From: Sphagnum compactum
Lineage: Eukaryota > Bryophyta > Sphagnopsida > Sphagnales
Length of the DNA stretch: 64,000 nt
Assembly: GCA_965153455.1 (NCBI GenBank)
Contig: OZ234496.1
Location: forward strand, 21,072,304 to 21,136,303
Direction: 5' to 3'
Shown piece after piece: positions 48,680-61,560 of the stretch. The position numbers were made by a program, and so were the translations under genes. How positions within the stretch are numbered: the first letter of the stretch is position 1; each line of letters begins with the position of its first letter. The notes under the pieces are model-generated. The model did no database searches, had not been told where the DNA came from, and saw only the letters and a list, made by a program, of their open reading frames with translations.

Positions 48680-51465
48680 CCCCTTGAATTCTACATGTGA
48701 AGCCTCCAGATGAAAACTTTTGAGATTGCCAGAAGGATTTTGCACACATAATCCAAACTACCAGAGTGTCATACTCATCACCAGCAGGAACAGAAAAAGA
48801 AAGAGGGACACTGGAATGAGCTCAAATGGGATGATTGGTGGGTTGTTTTGGTCAAAATTGATGGAACAAGCAAGTCTGAGCAGTATACAATCCAAGAAGT
48901 TCACTGTTCGGAACTTGAGGCTTCCAATTCCTAAATGCCAATGGAGGAGTGAATGACAAAATTTTAGCAGTTGGGTTTAGTGGGGATATGACAAATGAAG
49001 ACATTAGGTCTGAAATTGCAAATCACCAGCGTCTGTACCTTATCTAATTTCAATGCAAAAGTGGTGATGAATAAGAGCTTGAAAAAGCCAATTGAGCATA
49101 CTAAGATTCTCAACAGATTGCAGCTTCTCCAAAGATTGCAACACTAGATCACAGCAGCTTATCCTTCTGTTATATATAAGAGTCTATAATTGCAGTTGCA
49201 AAAAATTATCACAGGCATCCAGTTTCCATGTACCAAATGTCTTCAAATGTCCTCATGTTTGCTTCTTTAGTGCACATAGTTTTGTAGCAGAAATGAGGAT
49301 GCTGAGGTTTAAGAATCAGCAACAGAAAAAGGGGAGAAACAGTTGCATGGGAGGTGATGAGACCTGCACAGTCCAGAATGCCCAGGTAAGTTAAAGCAGT
49401 AACCACCATGTTGCAGTGACTCTTTGCATCTCTAACAGGAAAATACTGCCAGACCATTTACACTGTTAATAAGCATGTGCAGTTGCATGGCTGCAGACTC
49501 ACTAGGACTGCTCATATTCTTTGATTGTCCCTTCATTACCCATCAGTTCAGCTGGCAGAGAGAGTCTCTGATCAATCAAACATTTTTGAGAGCTGAGGAA
49601 GAGAGCAGAGGTATTGAGAGACAAAGCTCAGTCTGCATTATGAGTTCAGGCAGGAATTGGGGAAATTTCTTTGCAATCCTTTTGAGAAGAATAAGTTCTT
49701 TGTGAAGGGTGCTTCACTCTGAGAAAGTGCTTTCTTCTGCAAGCATTAAAGAAAGAGGGGTTGTTGGAAACACACTCAAAAGTAGACAGCCATACACACA
49801 GTGAGAGCACATTTAGTTGAAGTAATCATGGGACTGATGCACATATATGCAGAATCTGATAGACCCCGCTTGGGGATGGTGAGAGATTCCTCAAATAAAA
49901 ACTGGAACCTTGTGAAAGCTGAACTTGGTCAGGTAAAGCTGCTTTCTCCATCATCCATAGTCGGAGGAAACTCTCAAGTTCTCTATACACCTTTCATACC
50001 TGTTCCTGCTATCAAGATTATCAATGGGAGAGCTTGTCACTGATGAGAGAGAAATTTGGAAGAAAATTTTGTACATGCTACTGCTATACTTTTGTCATGT
50101 TTGCAAACCCAAGAACGTCAATGACACAAGAAAGAATCTGTTCCTGCCTTGAGCTCTACATTGGGTAGTAAGAATCTTAAAATTGTTGATATGCAGCCAA
50201 GGAGAGTAACACACAACATCGGTGATTCCAAATTCATATATGGCAGGCCAAATGAGCGCAATGCTTTAGGTGTGAGAGAAGGTGCAGTCTCTAACCAAAT
50301 TCAATACATTCCTGAGAATCTACCACCCAAATCACCACACTGGGCTCCATTGCTGTCAAATTCCATATTTTGCAAATCATTGAACATCTATACTCCAGAA
50401 AAACCACAACGCAAAAGGAATACAAATTTCATCACCCATTCTGAGATCTCTCAATGACCAACAATATCAAATAAATTTTCTATTCAGCTGCATTTTCTTC
50501 ATCTGCTGCAATTTGAAACTCTCTGTACAATCAATCACCCGTAACTGTCTGGAACTTCAGAAACAGAAGATGGAAAACTGTGTTGCTTTAAGGTCGGATA
50601 GCTGCCGGACTCCACATGTCTGATTGAATGCATACCACCATTTCAATAGTGTTACAATCAGTAGAATGCTCAATCACAGTGCAAGGGTTATGGTAGCTTC
50701 ATCAGATGTGGAACTAAATTTCCTGAGTGTTAACATAAGATCCCAACTCTCGGATCAAAAATTGAGGTTTTGGGTGTGGCATGTATGCAGTGATAGTGCA
50801 CATCCATCAAGTTCCAAACTCACTAGACCAGAAATATGGCCCTGATTTCAAAGCTATGAACAAAACAGCTGTAATCAAGTGCGTGGCATGCATGGCTTTT
50901 GAAACAAAACAGAAATTCTTCAATTTAGTCAAGTTTTTTTGTAATCCTTTTCAACACTACTGTTGACATAAAATTCAGTTGACATCTTTGCAATCCAGTG
51001 ACTAGAGTTGAACCAACTTGCAGGGATCTCTTTGGGAAAGGGAATCACAGCATGTTGAATTTGATGGACCAAATCTCAAATGTTGTTTTTCATAATGTCT
51101 CTCCAGGCACTATTGCAGAGCAAATGAGCAGAGAGCAGCCAGGGAGCAGTTCTATTGTCGGATCCAGCCAAAACACACCCTTGTATGTCTTGACACCCTT
51201 TGTGAAAGTAGAGTCCAGATCTCTGATTTAAGAGCTTCTGAAAACACAATCCTGTCTTCAATATCAGATTCTTCAGACACAGTTGGTGAATTCAGCTGCT
51301 CTTAATATTTCTGCTGACATTTTGGCCTGGCACATTGCACAGATGACAAGGACAAAGCTTCCCTCTGACAGAAACCCGCATCACATTTATGGTGTCGAGT
51401 ACCCAGGGTGTGAGGATGCTTTTCCTTTTGTTTACTTATTTGAAGTCTGTTCTCTTTGGTGATAC
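48680..51465 (+). pseudogene. Decayed coding-like tract of unknown family
   Basis: The tract has coding-like composition in switching frames with scattered stops: WNELKWDDWWVVLVKIDGTS near 48810-48870, KVVMNKSLKKPIEHTKILNR near 49060-49120, a possible exon at 49280-49385 with a good donor (CCCAG/GTAAGT), PRLGMVRDSSNKNWNLVKAE near 49865-49925, and a 464-bp stretch (50998-51461) open apart from one TAA and containing HHIYGVEYPGCEDAFPFVYL near its end. No family was recognised. It may be one or more dead genes, or old transposon coding sequence. Treating it as one locus is an inference. Confidence 0.35.
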
Positions 51466-51699
51466 AACTCTCTTGTTTCCGAATTCAACAGCTTAATGAA
51501 GCAACATTTTAGAAGACTAGATTTTGTTCAGAGAATGAGCAGCCCATACAGATTGAAAAGAGTGCAAGAGCATGCATGCATTGACTTAACCTAACAATGC
51601 ACAAAACTCTTCAAAGAGCTGTCCCTCTTAAAATGACTTTGAAACAATTTGCCTGATAATATCATTGATGAATAAGATGAAAGAGTCCCACAAGAGAGA

Positions 51700-52260
51700 A
51701 TGGAAAAGAATCAAGCAAGTAGACATACATGTGTTGATCTATGGGTTGAGTTTGTTCATTTGTGTAGAGACCCACCTTTCGATCAAATCATAGGAGGAGG
51801 ATTTCAAGATGAGTGGATTGATATGAACAAGTATTTGAAGGTGAAACATCCCCAAAGTTATAACCATGTTGAACAAAGGTTTGAGGTGATCACCAACAAA
51901 GCAACAAACTTGCAATATCATTTCACTAGACGAAAATTGTCTCCACCGCCACGAAAGCAAAGGTTCATACTTTCCAAGTTCAAGAATGTGCCAAAGCGAA
52001 TTGATAATGAAAACAAAACACCTTTGAATCGTAACCCTCCATTTCACACATTTTATGGAACTGGTAGCCCAAAGAGTGGGCCAATTTAGTACTCCATGGA
52101 AAGTCAAGTCATGTCATCCCAACAATAGCAATTGGATTCAAGTGAGCAATGAGTCCTACAAATGGATCTAGATGTTGTATGAAATGATAGCTTGAGCTTC
52201 TTTCTCAAGGAGTACAACCAATAGTAGGAGAGGAAAGTAATTCTACAAGAATTTTCTTAT
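51700..52260 (+). pseudogene. Unknown basic protein, probably truncated by stops
   Basis: A frame of 129 codons starting at 51700 (MEKNQASRHTCVDLWVEFVH) is open to a TAG at 52087 and looks protein-like: IGGGFQDEWIDMNKYLKVKH, then YHFTRRKLSPPPRKQRFILS and PPFHTFYGTGSPKSGPI. The same frame goes on past TAG/TGA codons as YSMESQVMSS, QMDLDVV and NDSLSFFLKEYNQ. The original protein was therefore longer, with a Q-rich C-terminal helix. No domain was recognised. It could be a dead transposon ORF or a captured gene fragment. Confidence 0.45.
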
Positions 52261-54599
52261 TGTACATGTGAGCACTTTTTATTAGAGAAAAAAGAGTAAC
52301 TTCTTGAGATGCCATTCAGCCTCCACAAGATAATATGGGAATGAGATTAAATAAACATATCCTTTACACATTCACACCAATGTTGAAAGAGATTATTTTA
52401 CCCGATGTGAAACATTTTTTTGTGAAAATAGGAAGCTAACGTGTTGAAACTATCATTGTTATTGCAAGTTACAATCTAAATAATTTCACTCTTCATATAA
52501 GGATATCATAATAGATTGTGAAAAATTCATAATTTCCAAATTTATAAAAATGAATTAATTTTTGAAACTTTTGTTTTGGTTAATGTGAAAATTGACCTTA
52601 GCCTATGGTATAAAACCCATCAACACAAGTTCATTACAACATGTAAGTGTCAAAGCCTAGTTTTGAATAAACATCATAAAGAATGTAAGCATGTTAAGAA
52701 GTACATGTGATGTTAATTATGACATGAAAAAAAACCCAAAAAAGGCTTATTATAATGGCTAAAAACTTAAATTGTTGCATTAAGTTTTTTTTAATGGTCC
52801 AAACCTTTTCCTAAATCCAGATTTTATAAATTTGAAAACATGAGAAAAAAAACCTACTTTTGCGAGCTTACAAAAATGCATGTACATCAATTGAAAAAGA
52901 CTATGAACTTAAGTGCAAAATGTTTTTCAATGATAGTTAAAATTGTGAAAGAAATAAAAATTAAAAAAAGGTTCACACATTTGTTTATAATTTTGACTTT
53001 TTAATATAGCTAAATTTATCTATTGATTATGAGTCTTATAATTAACCAAACATATATGAAACATGTTGTAAATGTCTTTGCATTATATTAACACTTAACA
53101 AATTAAAAAATTAAAAATTTTGATAACAAAAACTTGGAGGAACTGGTATCAATGATTTTTTTTGGGGGCAAAAATAGCCAAATGGCAGCACAGTTTTCTG
53201 AAAATGGAATACTTTGCCACAAATTCTCTTTTTTTGAGAAAAAAATTCGTCAAAAAGCGATAGAAAACTGGGTTTCTGGGAATGGTGTCGCCACATTTAT
53301 ATCTACTGGTTATAATTTTTAAAATTTCTTGAAATAAATTTGTCAATTAAGTCGAAATCTGCTTAGGGATGCTCGTCACTCTGGCTTCACCAAGAAATTA
53401 AAAATAAAAACACTAATTGGTATATGGGTGATTTTTTATAATTTTTCGTAAGCTCTTTCTTGATTTTGAATAATCCTTCATATGGTCATCCTTGAACAAT
53501 TTTAGAAACATTTTCAAGTATAATTACCTCTTTTTCAAGCCTAACTACTTTTTATCCTTACAATAATACCTCATTTCTTTCCTAATAATTATTTCTTATT
53601 TTTATAACTATTTCACATTTTTTCTTACCCACCAACATGGATATGAAAAAACAAACTAACATGTGCCTTTTCATGTCCATTTCAAGGTGATTTGTGCTTT
53701 GTCCAACTAATATTGCTAGTCAAATAAATTTTTTATTCATTTGTATTTGATCAACTTTTTTACTAAACTTCTTATAGGACAAAATTCAAAACTTGAAGTT
53801 GTAAATACCATGAAAATAATTGTGCAATTGTTCATTCCTGGTCAAGGTTGTACAATGTTTTAACTTGTAGTACCTTTAGATGTGCATTTTGGCTTTTGAT
53901 TCAATCTTTCATTTAAAATTTCAACATTCTTCGAGAGTTTTGTAATTTGCCTTTGTCACTTTCAAGATATAATATTGTGAAGAATGGAAGTCAGAGTAAT
54001 TGTCATCATTTCATAAACAATTGTCTTTTTGTTTCTATGTGTATTTTGAGGGATTTCGCCTAGCAAAAAACCCTAAGGCATTTTGAGATGTTCCTATGTT
54101 CCAATAAAAAGAAGGTTGTTTATGTGTGTGGAAGTTCATATACTAATGGGTTCTTTTGACGCTCAGAAACATTATCGAGTTCACACTCTTAGGTAACCTT
54201 CCCTTTAGAGAACCCATTCATACAAGAACCTTCCTTACAACAAATAGAAAAAAAAAAAACTTGTGGGAATGATATATTATGATCGATTAACCATCATTAA
54301 AGTTGCAATAATTTTGATGATTGAATTCAACTTGAAGTTAGTGCAGGTAAAACAAGTTTAAGGTGCAGAACTTATGTCATCCTATCAAAAAATATTTTGG
54401 TGGTTGAAATTTGTTTTGATCGGAATGGAACAATGTCTTTTGTAATCTTTATCCTTTTGCATTTCATTTTGATATAAAAATAAATTATTTTCTCTTACTT
54501 CAAAAACATTTGAAATTTTTGTTTTTTCTTCCTTTGAGCAAATAAAGAAGATTTATTTATATGTCACACATTGCATCATGTACCATTATTACCATTTGA
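52261..54599. other. Very AT-rich intergenic DNA, nothing seen
   Basis: No gene or clear repeat recognised. The overlapping frames at 53111-53346 are on both strands and low-complexity. Confidence 0.55.
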
Positions 54600-55679
54600 C
54601 CACAATTCATTTACATTAAAGTTATGTCAATATGTCATATCATTGACAATTATCGACCTCTACACTTCACTGGAATCCCATGGAATCAAATGCTTTTCCC
54701 ATTAGCAGAAATCGCAAACACTTTCAAGCCATGTCAATGGTTTGCCCTAATCAAGCATCTTCTTATCTCATCAGCAATCCTGCATTTGTATCAATTTGTA
54801 GAGAATGCGGTGCGGATCAGGCCCTCACAGATACTGCACTTGTGGTTCATCTCTCATCCCTCCGAAAAATACCCTCCACACTAAACCACACATTACATCC
54901 ATCAAGACTTTGACAATGAGTGTGAAGGCTTTCTGTCATGGGTGCTACACAGAACTGACAGTTTTTCAAGTTTTCTTGTGCCGTCAACGTGTACCTATCT
55001 CCTCCCACAAACTCAGATCTGCAAATGAACACCATTGACTTGGACTGGAAGGATCACAATTTCTGTACAACTGACATTACAACAATTTGGAAATTTGGAT
55101 CACACATGCTCAATTGTATACTTGGCTATTCTTTCTTACTTAAAGGGTGTGGCACTTCTACAACAAGTTGCACAGATAGAAAGTTCAGACCTGTCAACAC
55201 AGTAACACATATGACTTCAATTGACAAATCACAATACTGACTTGCACATGGAGATTGTAAATTCTAGAAAGACAGGCACAAAGAGAGAACATTGACACCT
55301 CTGACCTCATCCACCACCTCCATTGATGAGGATTTCGACAGAACAAATGTTTCCAATGCTTCCCACACTTCTCTTTTTTGTCGTTACATGCACTTGCTGG
55401 GAATGCGAAAACCTCCATGATTTTGGCTAGTGTAGTTGAAGGCACCCTTATTTGAATGCAGATTCCATCAAATAAGGGTGACATCAAACATCAATTTTTA
55501 TTTTCGATAACACCTTCAGAGTGGGAGAGTTCTGGAAGTAAGCACCCCTTGGCTGTGCCTCAGGCAGGCACTTATTATTTTCAAAACTCCCCGCTCCTCA
55601 GGCATTATCCTACATGTAAAAACTTGTCAATTTTGTATTTTCATGTCACTCCCCCAGCCTGAATCTTACCTATTTGACT
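54600..55679. other. Intergenic DNA with conflicting short frames
   Basis: Frames on both strands (plus 54624-55240, minus 54847-55487) contain cysteine pairs but overlap each other and show no known domain. Possibly an old element with decayed coding sequence; not called as a gene. Confidence 0.4.
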
Positions 55680-56260
55680 TTTCCTGACTTAGGGTGGAGA
55701 GGTCGGTCATAGTACACTTAAGGTAACGTTTCTCGCTGTTTTGGAAGGAGGGCCCATTGTTTATGGTGTCCAAAGAGTCGATGGAGCCCTCCTCTATGTG
55801 CATCTATCGCACTAAAAAAGAACTAGAGGCGAGAAAATTATGACCCTTTGAAGTCAAGGGGCCGTTTTTACAGAAAATTCTTGATCGAAGAACTCATAAC
55901 CCATTTTCAAATCTCTCAAAAAATCCTTAAATGTTATTCTGTTGCCTTTAGAGTTACAAGATATTTTGTAGAGCTTAAGATGACAATTTCAAAACAGTTC
56001 AAATCGCTCAATTTGGAAAAAAAATGAGAAAATTATGCCCTAATGAAATAGGAGGGGTCAAAATGAAGCAAAACACGTTTTGCAATTCGAAAAAACATAT
56101 TTTCTTTACTGCTTTTTTAGGCTGCTCCTTTGGCTTTGCATTTCAAAGATGACTTATAAAACTTGAGAACACGCTCCTATAACATTTTAAATCACTCAAA
56201 ATGGAGAAGAATCGAGAAAGATCTGCCAAAGGCCAAAAGCAAAAATGTTCGCTGATAAGC
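55680..56260. repeat. Transposon-like noncoding repeat
   Basis: Diverged internal repeats occur with a spacing of about 190 bp. GAGAAAATTATG recurs near 55832 and 56026, and AAATCGCTCAATTTGG / AAATCACTCAAAATGG near 56000 and 56190. This looks like LTR or MITE sequence, with no coding capacity. Confidence 0.4.
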
Positions 56261-56667
56261 TAGTGTTCAGTGCTGGGCCAGTTTATAACACTACCTCATT
56301 TTAACTGGAAGTTCCAAAATTCAGAAGGCCCAGTACAGCCTGGGCTTGGCATTCCGAATTTTCCAGTTTTCTGATTTGTCAATTCAAAAAACAAGAAAAG
56401 AAATGGCAGGTCTTTCCGCAGGTGAAGGTCCTGCTAAATGGCCGGGGGGATCTCAAATCTGGAAAGCCCAATAGCAGGATCTTCTCTTATACATAAACAT
56501 CCTTGTTGAAAAAAACCAATGAGGCAAAATGTTTTCCTTTAGGGAATGGGTGCACGTTTGACCATGTGATGGGTGTGTGGTGAGGGGCTTGGCTATTGTC
56601 TCATACGTCTTCAGCTGCTGGATGTCACTGATAGATACCCCCAACCAGGTCCAATAATGGCGTCCCA

Positions 56668-57000
56668 GAATTAGTCACCTTTTGATTCTTCGGCCCTACG
56701 CCTGCTAAGCTGGTCGGTAATGGCCCGTGTGAAGAATAGAGTGTTCTTCTACCATGCCGTCGGTCTCTCTATGCGTTACTTTCAATCTCCTCTTTTCATG
56801 GTGCTGCTTTTTTAAGGTTGTCCCCTGCTCCCGTCCGTGAATTAGCCACATATGGATCCGGCCCTACGCCTCCTGAGATGGTCGGCAATGGCCCCTGTGA
56901 GGAAGAAAGTGTGTTCTTCTACCATGCCGTCGGTCTCTCTCTCCGTTACTTTCAATCTCCTCTTTTCATGGTGCTCCTCTTTTAACCATCTCGCCTGCTT
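56668..57000 (+). promoter_or_regulatory. Tandemly duplicated upstream region of the GEM-like gene
   Basis: Two adjacent copies of a unit of about 170 bp start at 56668 and 56839 (GAATTAG). They share CGGCCCTACGCCT, GTGTTCTTCTACCATGCCGT, CGGTCTCTCT and TTACTTTCAATCTCCTCTTT. The second copy ends about 290 bp upstream of the start codon. The pair probably duplicates part of the promoter or 5' untranslated region, including pyrimidine-rich tracts. Confidence 0.75.
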
Positions 57001-57288
57001 CCCCTTTTTCGTTATTGTCAGAATCCACACATCATCTCCTGTCTTAAATCCAGTGTATAATTCCGTTCTCAGAATATTTTCAATTCTGGGTTTGCTGCTT
57101 CACTTTTGCACCACCAAAAGTGCAATCTTTTTCTTCTTTTCTTTCTCACGGAGTATATTTCTCAGGCGTACACAAAGTCGTGGTCACTACTTGCTTATGT
57201 GCTTCCATAGTTTTAGGCAGTCTGTGGAAGTTGTGGGGTTGTGAGAGCAAGTGGATACAAAGAGTGCAAGCAAATAGAGAAAGCGAAA

Positions 57289-59106
57289 ATGAACTACAAT
57301 CAGGGAAACCAAGGGCCGCCCGTGTTTGACAATGAGCACAATCCTCAGCAGCAAGGAGGTGGTGGGTTTGTTCCGTCTTCGACAGATCGCTCCAGTGACT
57401 ATGTCCCTTACCCGCAAGTGGAGACATCTGCTCGTTATGAGGGGCAAGGGTCTCCGTTCGGGGCGCCTCCGATGGGGGAGCCCGCGGAGCCGAGTTCGCA
57501 TCCGGACAACCGGGCTGCAGCTGAGCAGACCACTGCCGCTCCCGAGGAGCTGGCTTCGGGTGCCGGAGGCGGGCTCAGAGGACAGCAGAGTGCAGTCGAT
57601 GGGGCGCAGACGGATAGAGGCTTCGTGGGGCAATCGTATACCGCTGACCCCGCTGCTGCAGGAGGGACGACTTCTCATTTTCAGCAGTCCTCAGCGCAGC
57701 CTGGAGTGGCTAGGACGGCTGACGTAGGGTCGCAGCCTGGGAGTCCTTACGTTCAGACTGCTGAAGTGCCTCCCACTGGAAAAAGTAAGTGATGCGTTAG
57801 GTTTCGAAATCTTGTGCAGAATATTCTTCGAGAGACGATGAATGTGTAGCATCCTTCCCATAGGATCTCTCGAATGTTTTGCGGGTGTTGATTTGTCTTA
57901 AATAAGAGGGACGATACGACGACAATACTCTCCTTTTGTGTGTGTTTGAGAAGGTGAATGCTGTAAGAGCTGGAATCAAAGTAAACTCGCTTCAGGAGGA
58001 GCTCTGGCCAAAGAAGTAGATCAGGAATTTTGTTCTGATTTGGTGATGGATGCAATGATCCATGTTGACAGGTCCTATGAATCTAATTGTGGAGAATCTG
58101 AACAAGTGGGCAGCAAAGGCAGAAGGTCTTGCTGGAAATGTTTGGGGCCACTGTGAGTACCCTAACTTTTCTGTCATTTTTGGCAGTTTAAAGGTGTTGT
58201 GGTTCTTGGGTTCTCGTTCCAGTTGATCTCGTGTTCATCAAAGCTTGCTGTTGGTGATTGCTCTTTTGAGGCTGTGCATGCAAAAAAGTCTGCAAGTAAT
58301 TAGTGTGCAAGAAGCACTGTGTCGTATTATCTGATTACTTTCTGGAATGTATGATGTGCAGTGAGAGTAGGGCCTTCAGTGACAGAGACAGCATGGGGGC
58401 GGATGACCCATGGCACCCGACTATTGACAGAGGGGGGTTTTGAAGGAGTGTACAAGCAGACTTTTGGAATGGCAACGAATGAGCAGCTGCGAAAGACTTA
58501 TGCATGCTACCTGTCCACCTCAACTGGTCCTGTTGCTGGCACACTCTACATTACAAACCTAAAATTTGCATTCTGCAGTGATAGGCCACTCTCATATGCA
58601 CCTGTTCCTGGCCAAGTGGCATGGAGTTATTACAAGGTTATCATCTCTATTTCAATTTATTGTGCATTTTACAGCTTGCATGTTTTTCTTTAAGGAGTGT
58701 TCTGCATCATTGTGTGACCTTACTATTGGGCCACTAGGAAATATCTGTTCATGGTCTCAAAGCTGAATTTCAAACTGCTTTGTTGCATGTATTTGGCATG
58801 CAGGTTGTGATACCTCTTGAAAAAGTGAGAGAGGTCGTGCCTTCTGTGAATGAGAACAAGCCAAATGAGAAGTATATCCAACTGGTGACAACAGATGGTC
58901 ATGAATTTTGGTTTATGGGATTTGTGAACTATGACAAAGGTGTGATGAATATGCAGGATGCTCTCCGCAACATTGGTGTTGTAGATCCCCAAGGTGGTTT
59001 GAAGTCTCGATTTGGTGGAAACAGGAACAGGGAAGTACCACAACAAACAGGATCAGGTCAGGGCTATGTTACCCCCAGCCAAGAAAATCCAGCACCAAGC
59101 TATTAA
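57289..59106 (+). CDS. GEM-like GRAM-domain protein
   Basis: Four exons join in phase: 57289-57784, 58072-58152, 58362-58636 and 58804-59106 (1155 nt, 384 residues). Donors and acceptors are standard (AAA/GTAAGT, GACAG/GTCC, ACT/GTGAGT, TGCAG/TGAG, AAG/GTTATC, GCAG/GTTG). Residues 1-165 are a disordered G/Q/P/S/A-rich region of distinctly high GC. Residues 166-192 carry the GEM-family motif NLNKWAAKAEGLAGNVWGH. From about 219 a GRAM domain follows: TEGGFEGVYKQTF, ACYLSTSTGPVAGTLYIT, FAFCSDRPLSY, VAWSYYKVVIPLEKV, KYIQLVTTDGHEFWFMGFVN. A 50-residue tail rich in G, N and Q ends in PAPSY. GRAM folds bind phosphoinositides or proteins at membranes. Arabidopsis GEM affects root-hair patterning and others respond to ABA or stress, but the role here is inferred only at family level. 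The frame is open upstream to 57241; 57289 is the first ATG in it. Confidence 0.95.
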
Positions 59107-61471
59107 TCTGCCTGCAACATGGGTCAACAGCCTCTAATGCTATAACCAATCTTCATACACCAACTTAAAGTGCATGTCAGGACACTGCAACTGAATGTTC
59201 AAAGCTATCAACACTTATAGTTGTTGACATGGTCTTTGTTTCTAGTGTAATAACTGAGAAATGCATGATTAATTGCCATGTACAGGATGATGTTGTGTTC
59301 ACATGATATGAATGTTTCTGGCCCTCAGTAGAGCTAAAGGAGGGTACTGTCTGCTCCAGCAAGATGTTGACTTGGGGCTTGTACTTGAATGATTGATGTC
59401 AATGTTTTCTACCGACTGCACAATACTTGGATGGTATGTTCCTACTGTCATCCTGTTCTATATCCTTTGCAAGAGCAAAACTTGTGGAACAGTTGCAGGA
59501 ACACTTATTTCTAGATACAATGGAAGTGATAGATGTGAAAAATGATGAGGAAAATCAAGAGACATGGAACTGCATTGTATCTGGCATAGTTTCCATCATG
59601 ACTTACTAAAGGTTTGTGAAAGATTTTCATTGTGTATGCAAAAGAAATGCAAAGATGGAAAGCTTGAGCAAAAAGGGTGGTGAAGTGATCTGTGAACTTT
59701 GGATACTGATCACCTTGTACACAGGTCTCCACACAAAATTCTGAAACCAAGATTTACCCATATTGCATTGAGCCTCCAAGTGGGCCTTGTTATATTGGGA
59801 TACCTTGTTTGTGAGGGACAATGTACCCCGCTCCTCGTTTTTCCTTCTATTCCAAGGTACCTTGCCCCTCATCCTACTCTATCTCTATATGTTGGCCAGA
59901 CAAGAGTAACCCATTCCTGCTTCACTCCCATCCTTCTCCTACCCTTGAACACCCCTAAGAAATCAAAGGTTAAGGGTTATAGGTGGTGGGCTGCTTGGAT
60001 ATCCTGAAAACTGCGAGTACAAATGGAAGGTGCTTCCCCTTCCTACTAAGGAATACAACAAAACCTCTAAACTAACATGAGTGCACTAGATTACTTCACC
60101 TAATCATCATTTCTAATGAATATGCATTGTACATATGCTTGGTCTCCTTCTCCATTCATGAAATCAATAACTATATCACATGGAATGTATGTTACATACA
60201 CCTTTTGGCATTTTAATCCATCAGCATCATGTTTATTGGTTTGTTGCACTTCAAATCACCACAAAAGCTATATGTAATGAAAAGGGCTCTGATTTGAAGT
60301 GCATCTCAATAACATTACCATGGTCTTGATTGCTCTTCTTGGCCATGTTAAGAGTCCTCTCCTTACACATTAGGAACAAAATATGGTTAGTAATAGATAA
60401 TTTCACATTGTTATCTATTGGGAAATATCTAATGTCTCATTATTGTCTTTAGTTAGTGTCATTTTCCTATGCAATGAAGTTGAAACGTGTGTGTTACTAC
60501 ATTCTAACCTATGAAATTATATTTTACAACACAAGTGTCAAATTTGGTACACATTAAAGCATTGTCAACCTGGTAAAAAGAGGCTTTCTGCCCTCCCATT
60601 TCTTCTTCTCTTTTTCTGCTAAAATATTAATGTAAATAGGTTCCTATTTCTAAACACACGCAGGTTCTTGTTGCATGTCAAGTAATCAAAACAACTCAAA
60701 GATCAAGAGCAGAATGCAAACCAAAACAAAACCAAGAAGATGAAGTACCTGCAATAAGGTACGAAAAGTTATGTGCTCCTCCCATATGAAATTCAAATTC
60801 AAAATTGAATTGTAACTTGTAACTAGCCAGTATGTTTGATACTTTAACAAGTAGCTAATTCTACTCAATATTTATATTAACTAACAACTTACTAATGCCC
60901 AACCCCCTTAAATAATCACCCCCCCCCCCCCCCCCCAAAAGTATTATGCTTCACTAGAAGAACAAGCAACCATTGCTTGTCATTAGTTTGTGGCACTTGT
61001 TGGACATTAAGGACTTATTGAATTTCAAAGACCTATTGAACCTCGGCCACGTTGAAATCATTACAAATTGTAGCTTAAAACCACCTCCAATTTGAAAAAG
61101 TTCCAATTGAAACTTTGGGTAAATGACCTATTCACCTTTAAAATTATCAACACCTTGATGTTGGATGGTGAACATGTTGTCTCTTGGACTAGTGACATGG
61201 TGATCTATGTGTCTTTAATAGGAGACAACACAAGTTCATTAGGTCCTACTTCTCCTTGACTAGGACTAAAAGAATCATAACAACCCTGAAGAAAATATTT
61301 GGTGTATTTGGAAGGTGAATTATTTTTTGTAATCAGGCTTATGAAATGTTCCCTAGGGTAGATAATGTAATTTCGTAAAATCCTTAGGGTGAAAGACATA
61401 ACCCAATCAAATTGCTAAAAGAGGGAAAGAATTATTTTTTAAAACATTGATTACCTTGGTTGATATGCAAT
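59107..61471. other. Intergenic DNA downstream of the GEM-like gene
   Basis: The start should include the 3' untranslated region. No further gene is recognised; the frame at 59699-60007 has no domain. A pure C run lies at 60919-60936. Confidence 0.5.
60919..60936 (+). repeat. Poly-C tract
   Basis: Eighteen consecutive C residues in AT-rich surroundings. The length may be affected by sequencing. Confidence 0.9.
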
Positions 61472-61560
61472 GTAAGTCCTTGATGTCAGGGAATTACTGT
61501 GTGGACCTCGGGCTTCACCTTCAATGCTCACATAATAAATCCCTGACAGCAAGGACTTAC
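61472..61560. repeat. Short perfect-looking hairpin
   Basis: The left arm GTAAGTCCTTGATGTCAGGG (61472-61491) pairs with CCCTGACAGCAAGGACTTAC (61541-61560) with one mismatch, leaving a loop of about 49 nt. It could be a small foldback element or a hairpin RNA. Confidence 0.75.
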
